Assembly (NCBI RefSeq): GCF_008580665.1
Contig: NZ_BKDJ01000005.1
Location: 139,589-203,588, forward strand
Length of the DNA stretch: 64,000 bases
Source of the DNA: Zafaria cholistanensis
Lineage (GTDB): Bacteria > Actinomycetota > Actinomycetes > Actinomycetales > Micrococcaceae
Reading direction: 5' to 3'
The notes under the pieces were generated by a model. It worked only from the letters and a program-made list of their open reading frames with translations, ran no database searches and was not told where the DNA came from. The first letter of the stretch is position 1, and every line of letters begins with the position of its first letter. Of this stretch, positions 1 through 10,153 are shown one piece after another. Position numbers and translations under genes: made by a program.

Positions 1-1
1 C

Positions 2-466
2 GCCACCACCACCGGCATCGCCTTCGCCAAGCCCACCCCGCTGGTGGTGCCGATCCTGCGCGCCGGCCTGGGGATGCTCGAGGGCATGACCCGCCTGGTT
101 CCGACGGCGGAGGTCGGGTTCCTGGGCATGGCCCGCAATGAGGAGACCCTGGACATCATCACCTACGCCGAACGCCTGCCGCAGGACCTTACCGGCCGCC
201 AGGTGTTTGTGCTGGACCCGATGCTCGCCACCGGGGGCACGCTGGTGGAGGCCATCAAGTTCCTCTTCGACCGCGGCGCCGCCGACGTCACCTGCATCTG
301 CCTGATCGCCGCCCCCGAAGGCATCGCCAAGCTCGAGGCGGCTCACGGCGGCAACGACAGCGTGCACCTGGTGCTGGCCTCCCTGGATGAGAAGCTCAAC
401 GAGAAGGCGTACATCGTTCCCGGCCTCGGCGACGCGGGCGACCGCCTCTACGGCGTCGCCCACTAG
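2..466 (+). CDS. upp: Uracil phosphoribosyltransferase (5' end outside window)
   Basis: The enzyme joins uracil to PRPP to give UMP (pyrimidine salvage, cytosol). The frame is already open at base 2, so the gene starts before the window; 154 residues remain of a family length near 210. The PILRAGLGM segment near the start, the PRPP-binding loop DPMLATGGT (about residue 72 of the fragment) and the conserved C-terminal GLGDAGDR stretch are intact. Its TAG stop and the TAG stop of the convergent sensor kinase share the palindrome CTAG at 463-466, so the two genes abut with no terminator between them. Identification is firm; only the N-terminus is unseen. Confidence 0.95.
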   Translation, partial: ATTTGIAFAKPTPLVVPILRAGLGMLEGMTRLVPTAEVGFLGMARNEETLDIITYAERLPQDLTGRQVFVLDPMLATGGTLVEAIKFLFDRGAADVTCICLIAAPEGIAKLEAAHGGNDSVHLVLASLDEKLNEKAYIVPGLGDAGDRLYGVAH

Positions 467-1989
467 TCCGGGCCCGGCCCGCTCCGGGGCGGGGCGGCGG
501 GCCGGGGCGGTGCGGGAGTGGCCAGCGGAAGGTGGACCTCGAAGGCGGTGCGCCCGGGCCGGCTGGCGACCCTGAGGGAGCCGTTGTGAGCCTCCACGAT
601 CGCCCTGGCGATCGGCAGCCCCAAACCGGTGGTCCCGTCGGAACCCGAGCGCGCCTTGTCGGCCCGGGCAAAGCGCTCAAAGACGCGGGGCAGGAATTCC
701 GGGTCGATGCCCTCGCCGTTGTCAGCCACGGTCAGGACGGCTTCCCGTCCGTCGGCGGAACGGCGCAGCGCGGCCTCCACGGTGGTTCCGTCCCGGGTGT
801 GCTTGCGGGCGTTGGAGAGCAGGTTGTCCAGCACCCGGGCCAGCTGGGGGCCGTCGCCGTGCACGGGTACCGGCGCGCCGGGCAGGTCCAGCCGCCACAC
901 GTGTCCGGGGGCGGAGACACTCAGGTCGCGCACGGCGTCTGCGACCAGGGGAACCAGGTCCACCTCCCCGAACGACGGCTTCTTTCCCTCGTCCAGCCGG
1001 GCCAGCAGCAGCAGGTTCTCCACCAGCGATCCCATCCGCCGGCTCTGCTCCACTACCCGGTCCAGCGAACGCCTGCCGTCGTCGCTGAGGTGCTCGGTGG
1101 CCGCCACCAGCTCCGAATAGCCGCGGATAGCGGCCAGCGGCGTGCGCAGCTCATGCGAGGCGTCGCCGACAAACCGGCGCATCTGCGCATCCGAACGCTG
1201 GCGCACCTCCAGCGCTGACTCCACGTTCTCCAGCAGCGCGTTCAGCGCATGCCCCACGTTGCCGGCCTCCGTCCCGGGATGCGAGTCCGCGGGACCCACG
1301 CGTTGGGCCAGGCGCACCTCGCCGGCGTCCAGCGGCAGCTCGGCCACCGCTCCCGCCACCGCGGACACCCGTTCCAACGGCCGCAGGGAGCGGCGGATGA
1401 TCAGCGAACCAACCAGTCCCGTCGCGGCCAGCCCGGCCGCCGACACCAGCAGCATGGTCCACGTGAGCGATTCGAGGGTGCTCTTGGCCGGGGCCAGGGG
1501 CAGGCCGGTGATCACGGTTCCATCGGCGCTGTTCTGCACGGCGACCAAGCGGTAGGGACCGACCGAGAGCCGCGCCTCCACCGGCGCGGCGCCCGGCACC
1601 AGGGCGGCCAGCCGGGCGGCGTCGTCCTGCGAGATCCCGCGGCGCTCCCCGGTTTGCGGATCCAGCACCCCGCCTACCGCCAGTACGCCGCCGTTCAGGC
1701 GGGCGTTGACGGTTCCGGAGGCCTGGCCGGGCGCGTCGAGCGGGTCGCGGCCGTATCCTCCCGCCGCGCCGGAGCGCTGGAAGGCCACGGCGCGGGCCGA
1801 GGCGAAGGCGAGTTGCTGGTCCACCTGCGCATAGAGGGTGCGCTCCATGGCGGTGTGCGTGATCAGCCCGATCACCATGCAGATCAGCGCCAGCAGCGCC
1901 AGCAGGGCGGCGACCAGGCGGTGGCTCAGGGACATGGAGCGGCGCACGACGGCACTGTCCGGGCGGGCGCCGGATCCGGCTTCGGTCAC
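463..1989 (-). CDS. Membrane sensor histidine kinase of an OmpR-type two-component system
   Basis: A 508-residue sensor kinase that should autophosphorylate on histidine and pass the phosphate to the regulator encoded just upstream. Two hydrophobic segments (about residues 27-48 and 175-200) bracket an extracytoplasmic sensor region; a HAMP linker, the H-box ([17 protein letters not shown], about residue 280), an N-box (LLSNARKHT) and the G boxes (DNGEGID, GLGLPIA) follow in the normal order. The GTG start overlaps the regulator stop (GTGA at 1986-1989), so translation is probably coupled. The overall layout resembles the TcrY/CseC group of actinobacterial kinases. The ligand cannot be read from the sequence. 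Confidence 0.93.
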   Translation of the reverse strand: MTEAGSGARPDSAVVRRSMSLSHRLVAALLALLALICMVIGLITHTAMERTLYAQVDQQLAFASARAVAFQRSGAAGGYGRDPLDAPGQASGTVNARLNGGVLAVGGVLDPQTGERRGISQDDAARLAALVPGAAPVEARLSVGPYRLVAVQNSADGTVITGLPLAPAKSTLESLTWTMLLVSAAGLAATGLVGSLIIRRSLRPLERVSAVAGAVAELPLDAGEVRLAQRVGPADSHPGTEAGNVGHALNALLENVESALEVRQRSDAQMRRFVGDASHELRTPLAAIRGYSELVAATEHLSDDGRRSLDRVVEQSRRMGSLVENLLLLARLDEGKKPSFGEVDLVPLVADAVRDLSVSAPGHVWRLDLPGAPVPVHGDGPQLARVLDNLLSNARKHTRDGTTVEAALRRSADGREAVLTVADNGEGIDPEFLPRVFERFARADKARSGSDGTTGLGLPIARAIVEAHNGSLRVASRPGRTAFEVHLPLATPAPPRPAAPPRSGPGPD

Positions 1990-2726
1990 GGGGCCGGCTT
2001 CAGGACATACCCCGCCCCGCGCACGGTGTGTATCAGGGGCGCCCTGCCGGCCTCCAGCTTCTTGCGCAGGTAGGAGACATAGAGTTCGACGATGTTTGCG
2101 TGGCCGCCGAAGTCGTAGTTCCAGACGCTGTCGAGGATCTGGGACTTGGAGACCACGCGGCGGGCGTTTTCCATGAGGTAGCGCAGCAGGTCGAATTCGG
2201 TGGCGGTCAGCTGGATCTCGTCTCCGGCCCGGAAGACTTCACGCGTGTCCGTGTTCAGGGACAGGTCCCCGACGACGATTTCCGCCGCGTCGGCACAGGC
2301 CGCTCCGGAGCGCTCGGCCAGCCGGTGCAGGCGCAGCAGCACCTCCTCCAGGCTGAACGGCTTGGTGACGTAGTCGTCGCCTCCCAAGGCGAGCCCTTCG
2401 ATCCGATCCTCCACCGCGTCCTTGGCGGTCAGGAACAGGGCGGGCACCTTGGGGTGGAAGAGGCGCACCCTGCGCAGTACCTCGGAGCCCTCGAAGCCGG
2501 GCAGCATCCAGTCCAGCACCAGGACATCGGGGGAGAAGGACCGGGCTTCCTGGACCGCGGAAGGGCCATCGTGGGCAATGCGCACCTCCCAGCCGAGCAT
2601 CCGCACGCCCATGCCCACCAATTCGGCCAGCGAGGGCTCGTCCTCGACGACCAAAGCACGCAGGGGCGTGCCGTCGGGGTGCTCAAGGCGGGGCAGCTGG
2701 CTGGGGGCGAAGCGCGAGTTCGTCAT
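1986..2726 (-). CDS. OmpR/PhoB-family response regulator
   Basis: DNA-binding response regulator of 246 residues, first gene of a two-gene operon with the kinase. It has a receiver domain (acidic pocket VVEDEP near residue 27, phosphoacceptor Asp in VLVLDWMLPG near 72, switch Lys in DDYVTKPF) and a C-terminal winged helix (ATEFDLLRYL through VRGAGYVL). An N-terminal extension of about 23 residues precedes the receiver. The ATG start at 2726 has only a weak purine-rich sequence ahead. A 690-bp non-coding region lies upstream, so its own promoter is probably there. The target genes are unknown; autoregulation is common in the family but is not shown here. Confidence 0.93.
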   Translation of the reverse strand: MTNSRFAPSQLPRLEHPDGTPLRALVVEDEPSLAELVGMGVRMLGWEVRIAHDGPSAVQEARSFSPDVLVLDWMLPGFEGSEVLRRVRLFHPKVPALFLTAKDAVEDRIEGLALGGDDYVTKPFSLEEVLLRLHRLAERSGAACADAAEIVVGDLSLNTDTREVFRAGDEIQLTATEFDLLRYLMENARRVVSKSQILDSVWNYDFGGHANIVELYVSYLRKKLEAGRAPLIHTVRGAGYVLKPAP

Positions 2727-3103
2727 GGGTCCACTCTTTCAACAGTCTTTAGGCCGATTCTGGGAGCGGTCTGTGGCCCGGCTGTGAGACCTTCGGTTCC
2801 AGCGTATCGAGTGGCCGGGCCGGAGCGGGACCAGGCCCCCAACGCGGACCGGGCCGGACAGGAGCAGGACGGGCACGGGACAGGCCGGACGCGGTGCAGG
2901 GCTGCAGGACAGGGGCGGGGCAGGGGTGCGGAATCCGTCGCCCCGGAGGCCATTCCCCGGCCCGCAGCCCTCCGGGACGGGTGGCCGCCGCCGCGGAGTC
3001 GCCTGCGTCACGCAGGGTCCCTTTTGGTCAAATCGGATAGTGGAGAACTAGTTTACTGATCAGTACGTAAGGTGTTCGGCTCCCATCCCGGAGAACTGCA
3101 CAG

Positions 3104-3119
3104 TGTGAATCCGGTCACA
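3104..3119. promoter_or_regulatory. CRP/GlxR-like palindrome TGTGA-N6-TCACA
   Basis: Both half-sites TGTGA and TCACA are perfect and separated by six bases, matching the Crp/GlxR consensus. The site lies about 300 bp upstream of the orphan winged-helix gene. A -10-like CACTAT at 3137-3142 starts about 26 bp from the palindrome centre, a class II activator geometry. Function is inferred. Confidence 0.6.
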
Positions 3120-3131
3120 AAGCCCTGTTTT

Positions 3132-3150
3132 CGTCTCACTATGCGAGACG
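3132..3150. promoter_or_regulatory. Perfect inverted repeat overlapping a possible -10 element
   Basis: CGTCTC and GAGACG flank a seven-base centre (ACTATGC), forming a 6-bp inverted repeat. The proposed -10 hexamer CACTAT (3137-3142) falls inside it, so a bound protein would block the promoter. The binding factor is unknown; the neighbouring winged-helix regulator is one candidate. Confidence 0.4.
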
Positions 3151-3419
3151 GGCGAATCTTTGTTACTTGCGGTATTCATTTGTTACGGGAACACTGGACA
3201 TCGTGAACATCGACGCAACAGCACCTGCAGCCGCAGAGACCCAGTGGGGCCACGGAGTTGGCCAGGCCCGCAGCTGTTGTCGAATGCAGGCCTAGGACTC
3301 CATCCCCGGTCCTTCAGCCGCACACTCGCACCCTCCAGCCGGCCGCATCCGGGCCCTGCCGGAAAACCCCTGCATTCGCGCCGATCACAGGCACTTCACA
3401 CAGTTACAGAGGATTCAAG

Positions 3420-4232
3420 ATGTCCGTCACTTCAGGCTACGTCCACATCTCCATCCGGAATGCGCAAAACCGCGCCGCCGCCGCGCAGCGGCAGCCCGCG
3501 GGCCGCCCGGCCGTCCCGCCGCAGGGTTTCCGCCAGTTGCATGCGGTGCCGGCCGCCGAGGACCGCCAGCCCATGACGGCCCCCACCCCCGTTGTCGCGC
3601 CCAGCGGGACCCCGGGCCCGCAGGCCGTCAGCGGGGACACCGCAGCCCGCGGATTCGTGCTCTATGTCGGCCTGGACGAGGCCGCCGCCCAGGCGCAGGG
3701 GACCTCCCTCGGCAAGCTCGCCACGCAGGTCCGCGCCTTCCTGCAGACCCTGGCCCCGGACGCCCAGACGCACGCCGCCGTCGCGCTGGCCCCGGCCAAT
3801 GCGACGGGCGAGAGTATCGACGTCGTCCGCCAGGCGCTCGGGGACCCCACGGCATCCCGGCGCCCGCGCACGGAGGCCACGCCCCGTCCGGCGCAGTCCG
3901 CCCCGCGCCCCTCCGGCGTGCTGATCGACCTGTCCCGCCGCGAGGTGCACCTGGACGGCGAGACCCTGAACCTGACCTTCAAGGAGTTTGAGCTCCTGAA
4001 CTACCTCGTCGAGAACGGTACCCGTACCGTGGGCCGCGACGAGCTGCTGGGCAACCTGTGGCGCAACGCCGAGGAGATCCCGAACGAACGGACCATCGAC
4101 GTGCACATCCGCCGCCTCCGTTCCAAGCTGGGCCGCCTCGCCAACACGGTCCGCACCGTCCGCGGCCAGGGCTACCGCTTCTACGAGCACCCCGAAGTCG
4201 TCGTCTGGGCGGCCCCCGAGTACAGCATCTAG
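3420..4232 (+). CDS. Orphan winged-helix transcriptional regulator without receiver domain
   Basis: A 270-residue protein whose last 100 residues are an OmpR/PhoB-type winged-helix DNA-binding domain (LTFKEFELLNYL, TIDVHIRRLRSKLG, VRTVRGQGYRF). The first 160 residues are not a phosphoacceptor domain: there is no acidic pocket and no conserved Asp. They hold a Gln/Arg/Pro-rich linker and a compact stretch (about residues 78-125, beginning RGFVLYVGLDEA) that I do not recognise. ATG 3420 was chosen because AGAGGA stands at a good distance before it; earlier in-frame codons lack a ribosome-binding site. Partner kinase and signal are unknown, and the upstream region is rich in operator-like repeats. 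Confidence 0.85.
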   Translation: MSVTSGYVHISIRNAQNRAAAAQRQPAGRPAVPPQGFRQLHAVPAAEDRQPMTAPTPVVAPSGTPGPQAVSGDTAARGFVLYVGLDEAAAQAQGTSLGKLATQVRAFLQTLAPDAQTHAAVALAPANATGESIDVVRQALGDPTASRRPRTEATPRPAQSAPRPSGVLIDLSRREVHLDGETLNLTFKEFELLNYLVENGTRTVGRDELLGNLWRNAEEIPNERTIDVHIRRLRSKLGRLANTVRTVRGQGYRFYEHPEVVVWAAPEYSI

Positions 4233-4248
4233 TTCCCGCGAAGGAACG

Positions 4249-4306
4249 GCACGACGCCGGCCCCTGCGGTTCCGCCCCTGCGGAGCCGCAGGGGCCGGCG
4301 TCGTGC
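4249..4306. terminator. 27-bp stem hairpin between the winged-helix gene and sixA
   Basis: A near-perfect palindrome: the arms 4249-4275 and 4280-4306 pair over 27 bp with one G-T pair and a CCCT loop, followed shortly by TATTTTTG. It probably terminates the upstream gene. It ends only 23 bases before the sixA start, so it could also affect sixA translation if read through. Confidence 0.75.
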
Positions 4307-4329
4307 GCCGGGAAGGTATTTTTGAATCC

Positions 4330-4854
4330 ATGAGCAACCACCACATCAAGCGCCTGATGCTGCTGCGCCACGCGAAGGCGGACTACCCGATGGGGGTCGG
4401 CGACCACGAGCGTCCGCTGGCCTCGCGCGGGGAGCGGGAGGCCCCTTTGGCCGGGCGCTGGATGGCCGAGAACGGCATCCTGCCCGACTACATCCTCTGC
4501 TCGGATGCCCTGCGCACCCGCTCGACGTGCGCCTGGGTGACCAGCGAGTTGGGCGACAAGGCGCCTACCCCCTATCTGGACAGCCGCCTCTACGGCGCCT
4601 CGTCCACGCAGCTGCTTTCGGTCATCAACGAGACCCCGGAGACCGTGGGCACGCTGCTGGTGATCGGGCACAACCCCACGGTTCAGGATTTGGCGATGCG
4701 GCTGGCCTCCGTAACCTCGGACGAGGACGCGGTGATGGACCTGGCCACGCACTATCCGACGCTGGGGCTGACCGTCATGGAGCTGGAGAAGCCCTGGGCC
4801 GAACTGGACGGCCGGGACGGGCGGGTCACCCACTTCGTGGTGCCGCGTCCGTAG
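4330..4854 (+). CDS. sixA: SixA-type phosphohistidine phosphatase (histidine phosphatase superfamily)
   Basis: A 174-residue histidine-phosphatase protein. The catalytic RHA motif is at the N-terminus (LMLLRHAKADYP, His near residue 14) and the second catalytic histidine is in VIGHNPTVQD. Length and motif spacing match the SixA group, which dephosphorylates phosphohistidine proteins such as HPt domains. The true substrate in actinobacteria is not established. ATG 4330 begins MSNHHIKRLML; GGGAAGG about 12 bases upstream is a weak ribosome-binding site. The gene sits alone between a strong hairpin and the tRNA-Arg pair. Nothing else phosphorelay-related is adjacent except the orphan winged-helix regulator. 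Confidence 0.85.
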   Translation: MSNHHIKRLMLLRHAKADYPMGVGDHERPLASRGEREAPLAGRWMAENGILPDYILCSDALRTRSTCAWVTSELGDKAPTPYLDSRLYGASSTQLLSVINETPETVGTLLVIGHNPTVQDLAMRLASVTSDEDAVMDLATHYPTLGLTVMELEKPWAELDGRDGRVTHFVVPRP

Positions 4855-4999
4855 CCTCCCGGGGGCGCCCTGGGGAACGCGTGGGCCGGGGAAAGCGTGG
4901 TCCCGGAGGGAAAGCCGGGGGAGCATGGCGGGAAGGGGCCGCGCGTCCGTTCCGGCAAAGGAAGGACCGCAACAGGGATGACCGCCGCAGGGAGCACAA

Positions 5000-5033
5000 A
5001 AGGAAGGCCCCCGCCAAAGCGGGGGCCTTCCTT
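5000..5033 (-). terminator. Rho-independent terminator of tRNA-Arg copy 1 (also at the end of sixA)
   Basis: A perfect 15-bp stem (arms 5000-5014 and 5019-5033) with loop CAAA. On the minus strand it is followed by TTTTGTG, as expected for termination after the tRNA. On the plus strand it lies about 145 bases beyond sixA and may work in both directions. Confidence 0.8.
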
Positions 5034-5042
5034 GCGTCTTGG

Positions 5043-5116
<74 letters not shown>

Positions 5117-5151
5117 ATGTTCAGTTGTGCCGAACGCGGGCGTCCGGGGAA

Positions 5152-5186
5152 ATCAAAAAGCCCCACGAAAGCGGAGGCCTTTTGTT
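5152..5186 (-). terminator. Imperfect terminator of tRNA-Arg copy 2
   Basis: On the minus strand an imperfect hairpin (AAAAGGCCTCCGC, loop TTTC, GTGGGGCTTTTT) ends in a T-run. It lies between the two tRNA-Arg copies and resembles the terminator at 5000-5033, suggesting that tRNA and terminator were duplicated together. Confidence 0.6.
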
Positions 5187-5189
5187 CCG

Positions 5190-5263
<74 letters not shown>

Positions 5264-5391
5264 TTGGTGTTTGGTCCGGCGCGGTGCGCTTGACCTCGAA
5301 CAACTATACAGGCTGGTGCGGGGGCTGCAAAATCACCCCCTGGACCCCTTGTGTTTCCCCGGATTTCAGCAGGAGGCATTAGACCGGTCTA

Positions 5392-5407
5392 TGTGACCTT
5401 GGTCACA
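5392..5407. promoter_or_regulatory. CRP/GlxR-like operator upstream of pckG
   Basis: TGTGACC and GGTCACA are perfect 7-bp inverted half-sites about a two-base centre, fitting TGTGA-N6-TCACA. A -10-like GATAAT lies at 5428-5433, giving a start near 5440 and placing the site centre at about -41, the class II activator position. This fits cAMP-type control of gluconeogenesis. Confidence 0.7.
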
Positions 5408-5559
5408 CTTGGCTGTGCCGGAATGGCGATAATCCGCGGATTTCCGGGGCTGGGAGCGCGCATGGAGCCAAAAAAGGAGAGGTGGGTCACAAATCACCCT
5501 CCCGCCTCCGGCCTAGCATTTATAACACCTAATGTCAGCCCAATGAGAGGGAACCGATT

Positions 5560-7404
<1,845 letters not shown>

Positions 7405-7421
7405 CCGGCCCCGTCCCGCGT

Positions 7422-7463
7422 ACGGAAGGGCGCACCCGCACAGGGTGTGCCCTTCCGTGTTTT
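7422..7463 (+). terminator. Rho-independent terminator of pckG
   Basis: Stem of 16 bp (ACGGAAGGGCGCACCC with GGGTGTGCCCTTCCGT, one G-T pair), five-base loop, followed by GTTTTC. It starts about 18 bases after the pckG stop. Confidence 0.88.
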
Positions 7464-7494
7464 CGGTCCTCCCTGCGACTTCATCTGGCATAAG

Positions 7495-7524
7495 TGACAA
7501 ATCGACTAGGAGATATGTCATGAT
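7495..7524 (+). promoter_or_regulatory. Putative PadR autoregulatory site and leaderless -10
   Basis: TGACA (7495-7499) and TGTCA (7516-7520) form an inverted repeat with a 16-base centre. The right arm overlaps the -10-like CATGAT (7519-7524), which lies exactly six bases before the ATG of the PadR gene. Autorepression is usual in the family; the site itself is inferred. Confidence 0.4.
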
Positions 7525-7530
7525 GAGGGC

Positions 7531-8058
7531 ATGATCCTCACCCGACTGATTCTGGGCCTGCTTAACCTGGCTCCCATGACCGGCTACGACCTGAAGAAAC
7601 ACTTCGACTCCAGCGTCAACCACTTCTGGCATGCCGACAAGGCGCAGATCTACCGCACGCTGGCCCAACTGGTCCGCGACGGGCTGGCCACCGTCCGCAC
7701 CGTCCCCCAGGAGAACTACCCGGACCGGCAGGAACACCACATCACCGAGGCCGGGCGCCGCGAACTCGGGGCGTGGCTGGCCTCCCCGCTCGGCCCCGAC
7801 CGGGCGCGCGAGCCCTTCCTGGCACGCGTGTTCTTCGCCGGGGACATGGAACGCGCTGAGGTGCTGGAACTGCTGGAACGGCGCCGCGCCCAGGCCCAGG
7901 CCCAGCTGGCCGAGTTCGAGGCGATGCACGCGGACCTCGGGGACGCCGCCGTCCGGGACCGCCGTGCCTATCTCATGGCCGCCACGCTCGACGGCGGCAT
8001 CCGGCACGTGCGGGCCGAGATCGAATGGCTCGATTCCACCCGGGAGAACCTGCCGTGA
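7531..8058 (+). CDS. PadR-family transcriptional regulator
   Basis: A 175-residue regulator. An N-terminal winged helix (ILGLLNLAPMTGYDLKKHF, QIYRTLAQLVRDGLA) is followed by a C-terminal helical dimerisation region (EPFLARVFFAGD to the end), the PadR plus Vir-C domain order. PadR proteins usually repress a neighbouring gene and respond to small aromatic or toxic compounds. The stop overlaps the start of the downstream hydrolase (GTGA at 8055-8058), so the two form an operon. The ATG has no Shine-Dalgarno sequence but a -10-like hexamer six bases upstream, suggesting a leaderless mRNA. Confidence 0.9.
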   Translation: MILTRLILGLLNLAPMTGYDLKKHFDSSVNHFWHADKAQIYRTLAQLVRDGLATVRTVPQENYPDRQEHHITEAGRRELGAWLASPLGPDRAREPFLARVFFAGDMERAEVLELLERRRAQAQAQLAEFEAMHADLGDAAVRDRRAYLMAATLDGGIRHVRAEIEWLDSTRENLP

Positions 8059-8876
8059 AGCCGTTGAAGCCCGCGCGGCACGCGCCCCGCCAGGACCCGG
8101 CCGGATACCCGGAGGTCCACCCGCCCCGTGACGGGGGCAGCGCAGGAACCCTGGTGTTCCTCCACGCCGGCAACGTCGGCAACTGGATGTGGGATCCGCA
8201 GGTCCAGTCCTTCCCCGACCACCAGGTGCTGACCCCGCACCTGCCCGGCTTCGGCGCCCGGGTGGACGAGGACTGGGAGGGGCTGGACAGCGCCGCGGAC
8301 GACGTCGCCGCCTTCATCGCCGACGAGTCCGTCCACGGAACCGTCCACCTGGTGGGACTCTCGCTCGGCGCCGTGGTGGCCCTGCGGGTGCTGGCCCGCC
8401 ATCCCGAACTGGTGCAGTCCGCGCTGGTCAGCGGGGCGCCTGTGGTGGGCGTGGGCCCCGCGGTCCGGGCCGCGGCCGCGCTGCAGTTGCGCCTGTGGGG
8501 TTTTGAATGGTTTTGGCGCCTCCAGGCCGGTGCCTTCGGCATCCCGCAGGACAGCCGGAGGCTGTACGCCGACCACGGACTGAGCACCCGGCCTGACACC
8601 ATGCGCGCCATGCTGGACGAGGTCTACGCCGGTGGCCTGCCCGAGGGTTTGTCCGGCTACGCGGGACCGCTGCTGGCGGTTGCCGGCCAGCGCGAACCCA
8701 AGCTGATGGCCCGCGGGTTCCCTGCCCTGCGGCGGGAACTGCCGCAGGCGCAGTTCCGGTTGGCACCGGGCATGCACCATGCGTGGAGTGCCGAGGATCC
8801 GCTGCTCTTCAGCTCCATGGTCCGCGCCTGGGCCGCCCACGGGACGGTGCACCCGCGCCTGCTCCCCGCCCCCTGA
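8055..8876 (+). CDS. Alpha/beta-hydrolase
   Basis: A 273-residue alpha/beta-hydrolase fold protein. The oxyanion strand (LVFLHAGNVGNWMWD), LPGFG, the nucleophile elbow GLSLGAVVAL (Ser near residue 107) and a C-terminal His region (LAPGMHHAWS, near residue 243) are visible. The substrate cannot be read. The GTG at 8055 was preferred over an ATG ten codons earlier because it overlaps the PadR stop and follows GGGAG. Co-transcription with the PadR gene suggests that the hydrolase is controlled by, or detoxifies, the PadR ligand. It converges with the P450 gene 41 bp away. Confidence 0.85.
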   Translation: MKPLKPARHAPRQDPAGYPEVHPPRDGGSAGTLVFLHAGNVGNWMWDPQVQSFPDHQVLTPHLPGFGARVDEDWEGLDSAADDVAAFIADESVHGTVHLVGLSLGAVVALRVLARHPELVQSALVSGAPVVGVGPAVRAAAALQLRLWGFEWFWRLQAGAFGIPQDSRRLYADHGLSTRPDTMRAMLDEVYAGGLPEGLSGYAGPLLAVAGQREPKLMARGFPALRRELPQAQFRLAPGMHHAWSAEDPLLFSSMVRAWAAHGTVHPRLLPAP

Positions 8877-8917
8877 CCGGGCTGCGGGGCAACCCGGGGC
8901 GGGCCGGCCCGGCGGGG

Positions 8918-10126
8918 TCAGGCCAGCCGGACCCGGACGGGCAGGGATTCCCAGGCCCGCAGGGTGTTGTTGTGGTGCCTGCGTGCCGGCCCGCAGATTT
9001 CAAGGGACGCGATTCGCCTGGACAGGACGTTGAGCAGGGTTGCCGCCTCCAGGCGTGCGATGTGTTGGCCCACGCATTGATGGATGCCGAAACCGAAGCC
9101 CACGTGGCCGGAAGGGTCGCGGCCGAGGTCGAAAGCGTCGGGGTTTTCCCAGCGGCGCGGGTCCCGGTTGGCTGATCCTAAAAACATGAGGATCTTTGTG
9201 TCCTCAGGGATGGGGGTTCCGCCGATTTCGATCTCCCGTGTGGTGGTCCGGAAAAAGGTCTGGACGGGGGATTCGAGCCTGACGGCTTCATCGAACGCGG
9301 TACGGGCCAGCGCCGGGTTGTGGCGCAACCGGTTCCACTGGCCGGGGTTTACGGCAAAGGCATGGAGGACGGCGGCCAGGCCGTTCACGGTCGTATCGAC
9401 TCCTGCCGTGAGCAGGGAACGGACAACCAAAGGCGCTTGGGCCTGCGTAATGTCGCCCCTGTCTGCGGCGGCCCAGATTTGGGCCCCGAAGCCGTCTGCC
9501 GTGAGTACTTCCCGGGCGCATTGGGCCGCTATCGAGGCGGAAAGCTCGGCGACTCGCGGTGCGCCCCTGGCGACGAGCCCATTGGGGGGACCGAACGCGT
9601 TGAAGGCATGGTCACCGTAAGGCAGCAGGTTTTCCCGGCCCTGTTGGGGTATCCCCACCGCATCGGGGAAGACGCGCAGGGGATACACGGCGGCCAGGTC
9701 CGCGACAGCGTCGAATTTCGGGCCCCTTGCCAGCAGTTCATCGACCAGTTGCTCCGCGTCCGCAGCCCAGGAAGAAGCCAGGCTGCGGATTTCACGCGGG
9801 CCCAGGATCTTGGCCAGCACCGCCCGGGGGGCATCGTGATGCGGAGGGTCGGCCTCAAGCAGCAGGCTGGGAGGGCGCCATGATTTTTCGCGGCGGAAGT
9901 TGCTCAGCCCCACGCCTGCCGCCGACTGGAAGGTTTGCCAGTCCGTTAGGGCCGCGTGGACTTCGGCGTAGCGGCCCATGGCGTAGGTGTCGTATTTCTC
10001 CAGGTAAACAACGGGGCCGGCGTCCCGCAGTTCGGCTTGGAACGGGAGGGGGTCCTCGAGAATCTCGTAGCCGAAGGGGTCGGCGCCGCTGACGGGCGTG
10101 TCAAACGTGGAAACCGAAGCGGTCAT
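8918..10126 (-). CDS. Cytochrome P450
   Basis: A heme monooxygenase of 402 residues. The I-helix motif (LLTAGVDTTVNGL), the ExxR of helix K (EAVRLESP region), the NRDPRRWENPDAFDLGR segment and the heme-binding loop FGFGIHQCVGQHIARLE with the cysteine ligand are all present. The loop and the AFNAFGPPNG region resemble CYP199-type P450s acting on small para-substituted aromatic acids; that substrate class is an inference. The start MTASVS was chosen because AAAGGACC lies just upstream. It is the last gene of a minus-strand set: its reductase ends 27 bp before it, and an IclR regulator lies further upstream. Confidence 0.92.
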   Translation of the reverse strand: MTASVSTFDTPVSGADPFGYEILEDPLPFQAELRDAGPVVYLEKYDTYAMGRYAEVHAALTDWQTFQSAAGVGLSNFRREKSWRPPSLLLEADPPHHDAPRAVLAKILGPREIRSLASSWAADAEQLVDELLARGPKFDAVADLAAVYPLRVFPDAVGIPQQGRENLLPYGDHAFNAFGPPNGLVARGAPRVAELSASIAAQCAREVLTADGFGAQIWAAADRGDITQAQAPLVVRSLLTAGVDTTVNGLAAVLHAFAVNPGQWNRLRHNPALARTAFDEAVRLESPVQTFFRTTTREIEIGGTPIPEDTKILMFLGSANRDPRRWENPDAFDLGRDPSGHVGFGFGIHQCVGQHIARLEAATLLNVLSRRIASLEICGPARRHHNNTLRAWESLPVRVRLA

Positions 10127-10153
10127 GGCAGGTCCTTTCATCGGAAGGCCGGG

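Larger units (their letters stand above)
2727..3419. other. Long intergenic regulatory region
   Basis: No convincing gene is seen in these 693 bases. The left part (2800-3010) is G-rich and repetitive, with recurring GGACAGG and GGGCAGG words. The right part becomes less GC-rich and holds a CRP-like palindrome (3104-3119), a perfect inverted repeat (3132-3150) and a pair of TTTGTTAC direct repeats (3159-3166, 3179-3186) ahead of the winged-helix gene. It must contain the promoters of two divergent regulators. Confidence 0.7.

Noticed and set aside
8877..8917. GC-rich palindrome (CGGGCCGGCCCG) between the hydrolase and P450 genes as terminator
   Set aside because: The arms are very short, there is no loop and no T-run; it is not distinguishable from background GC sequence.
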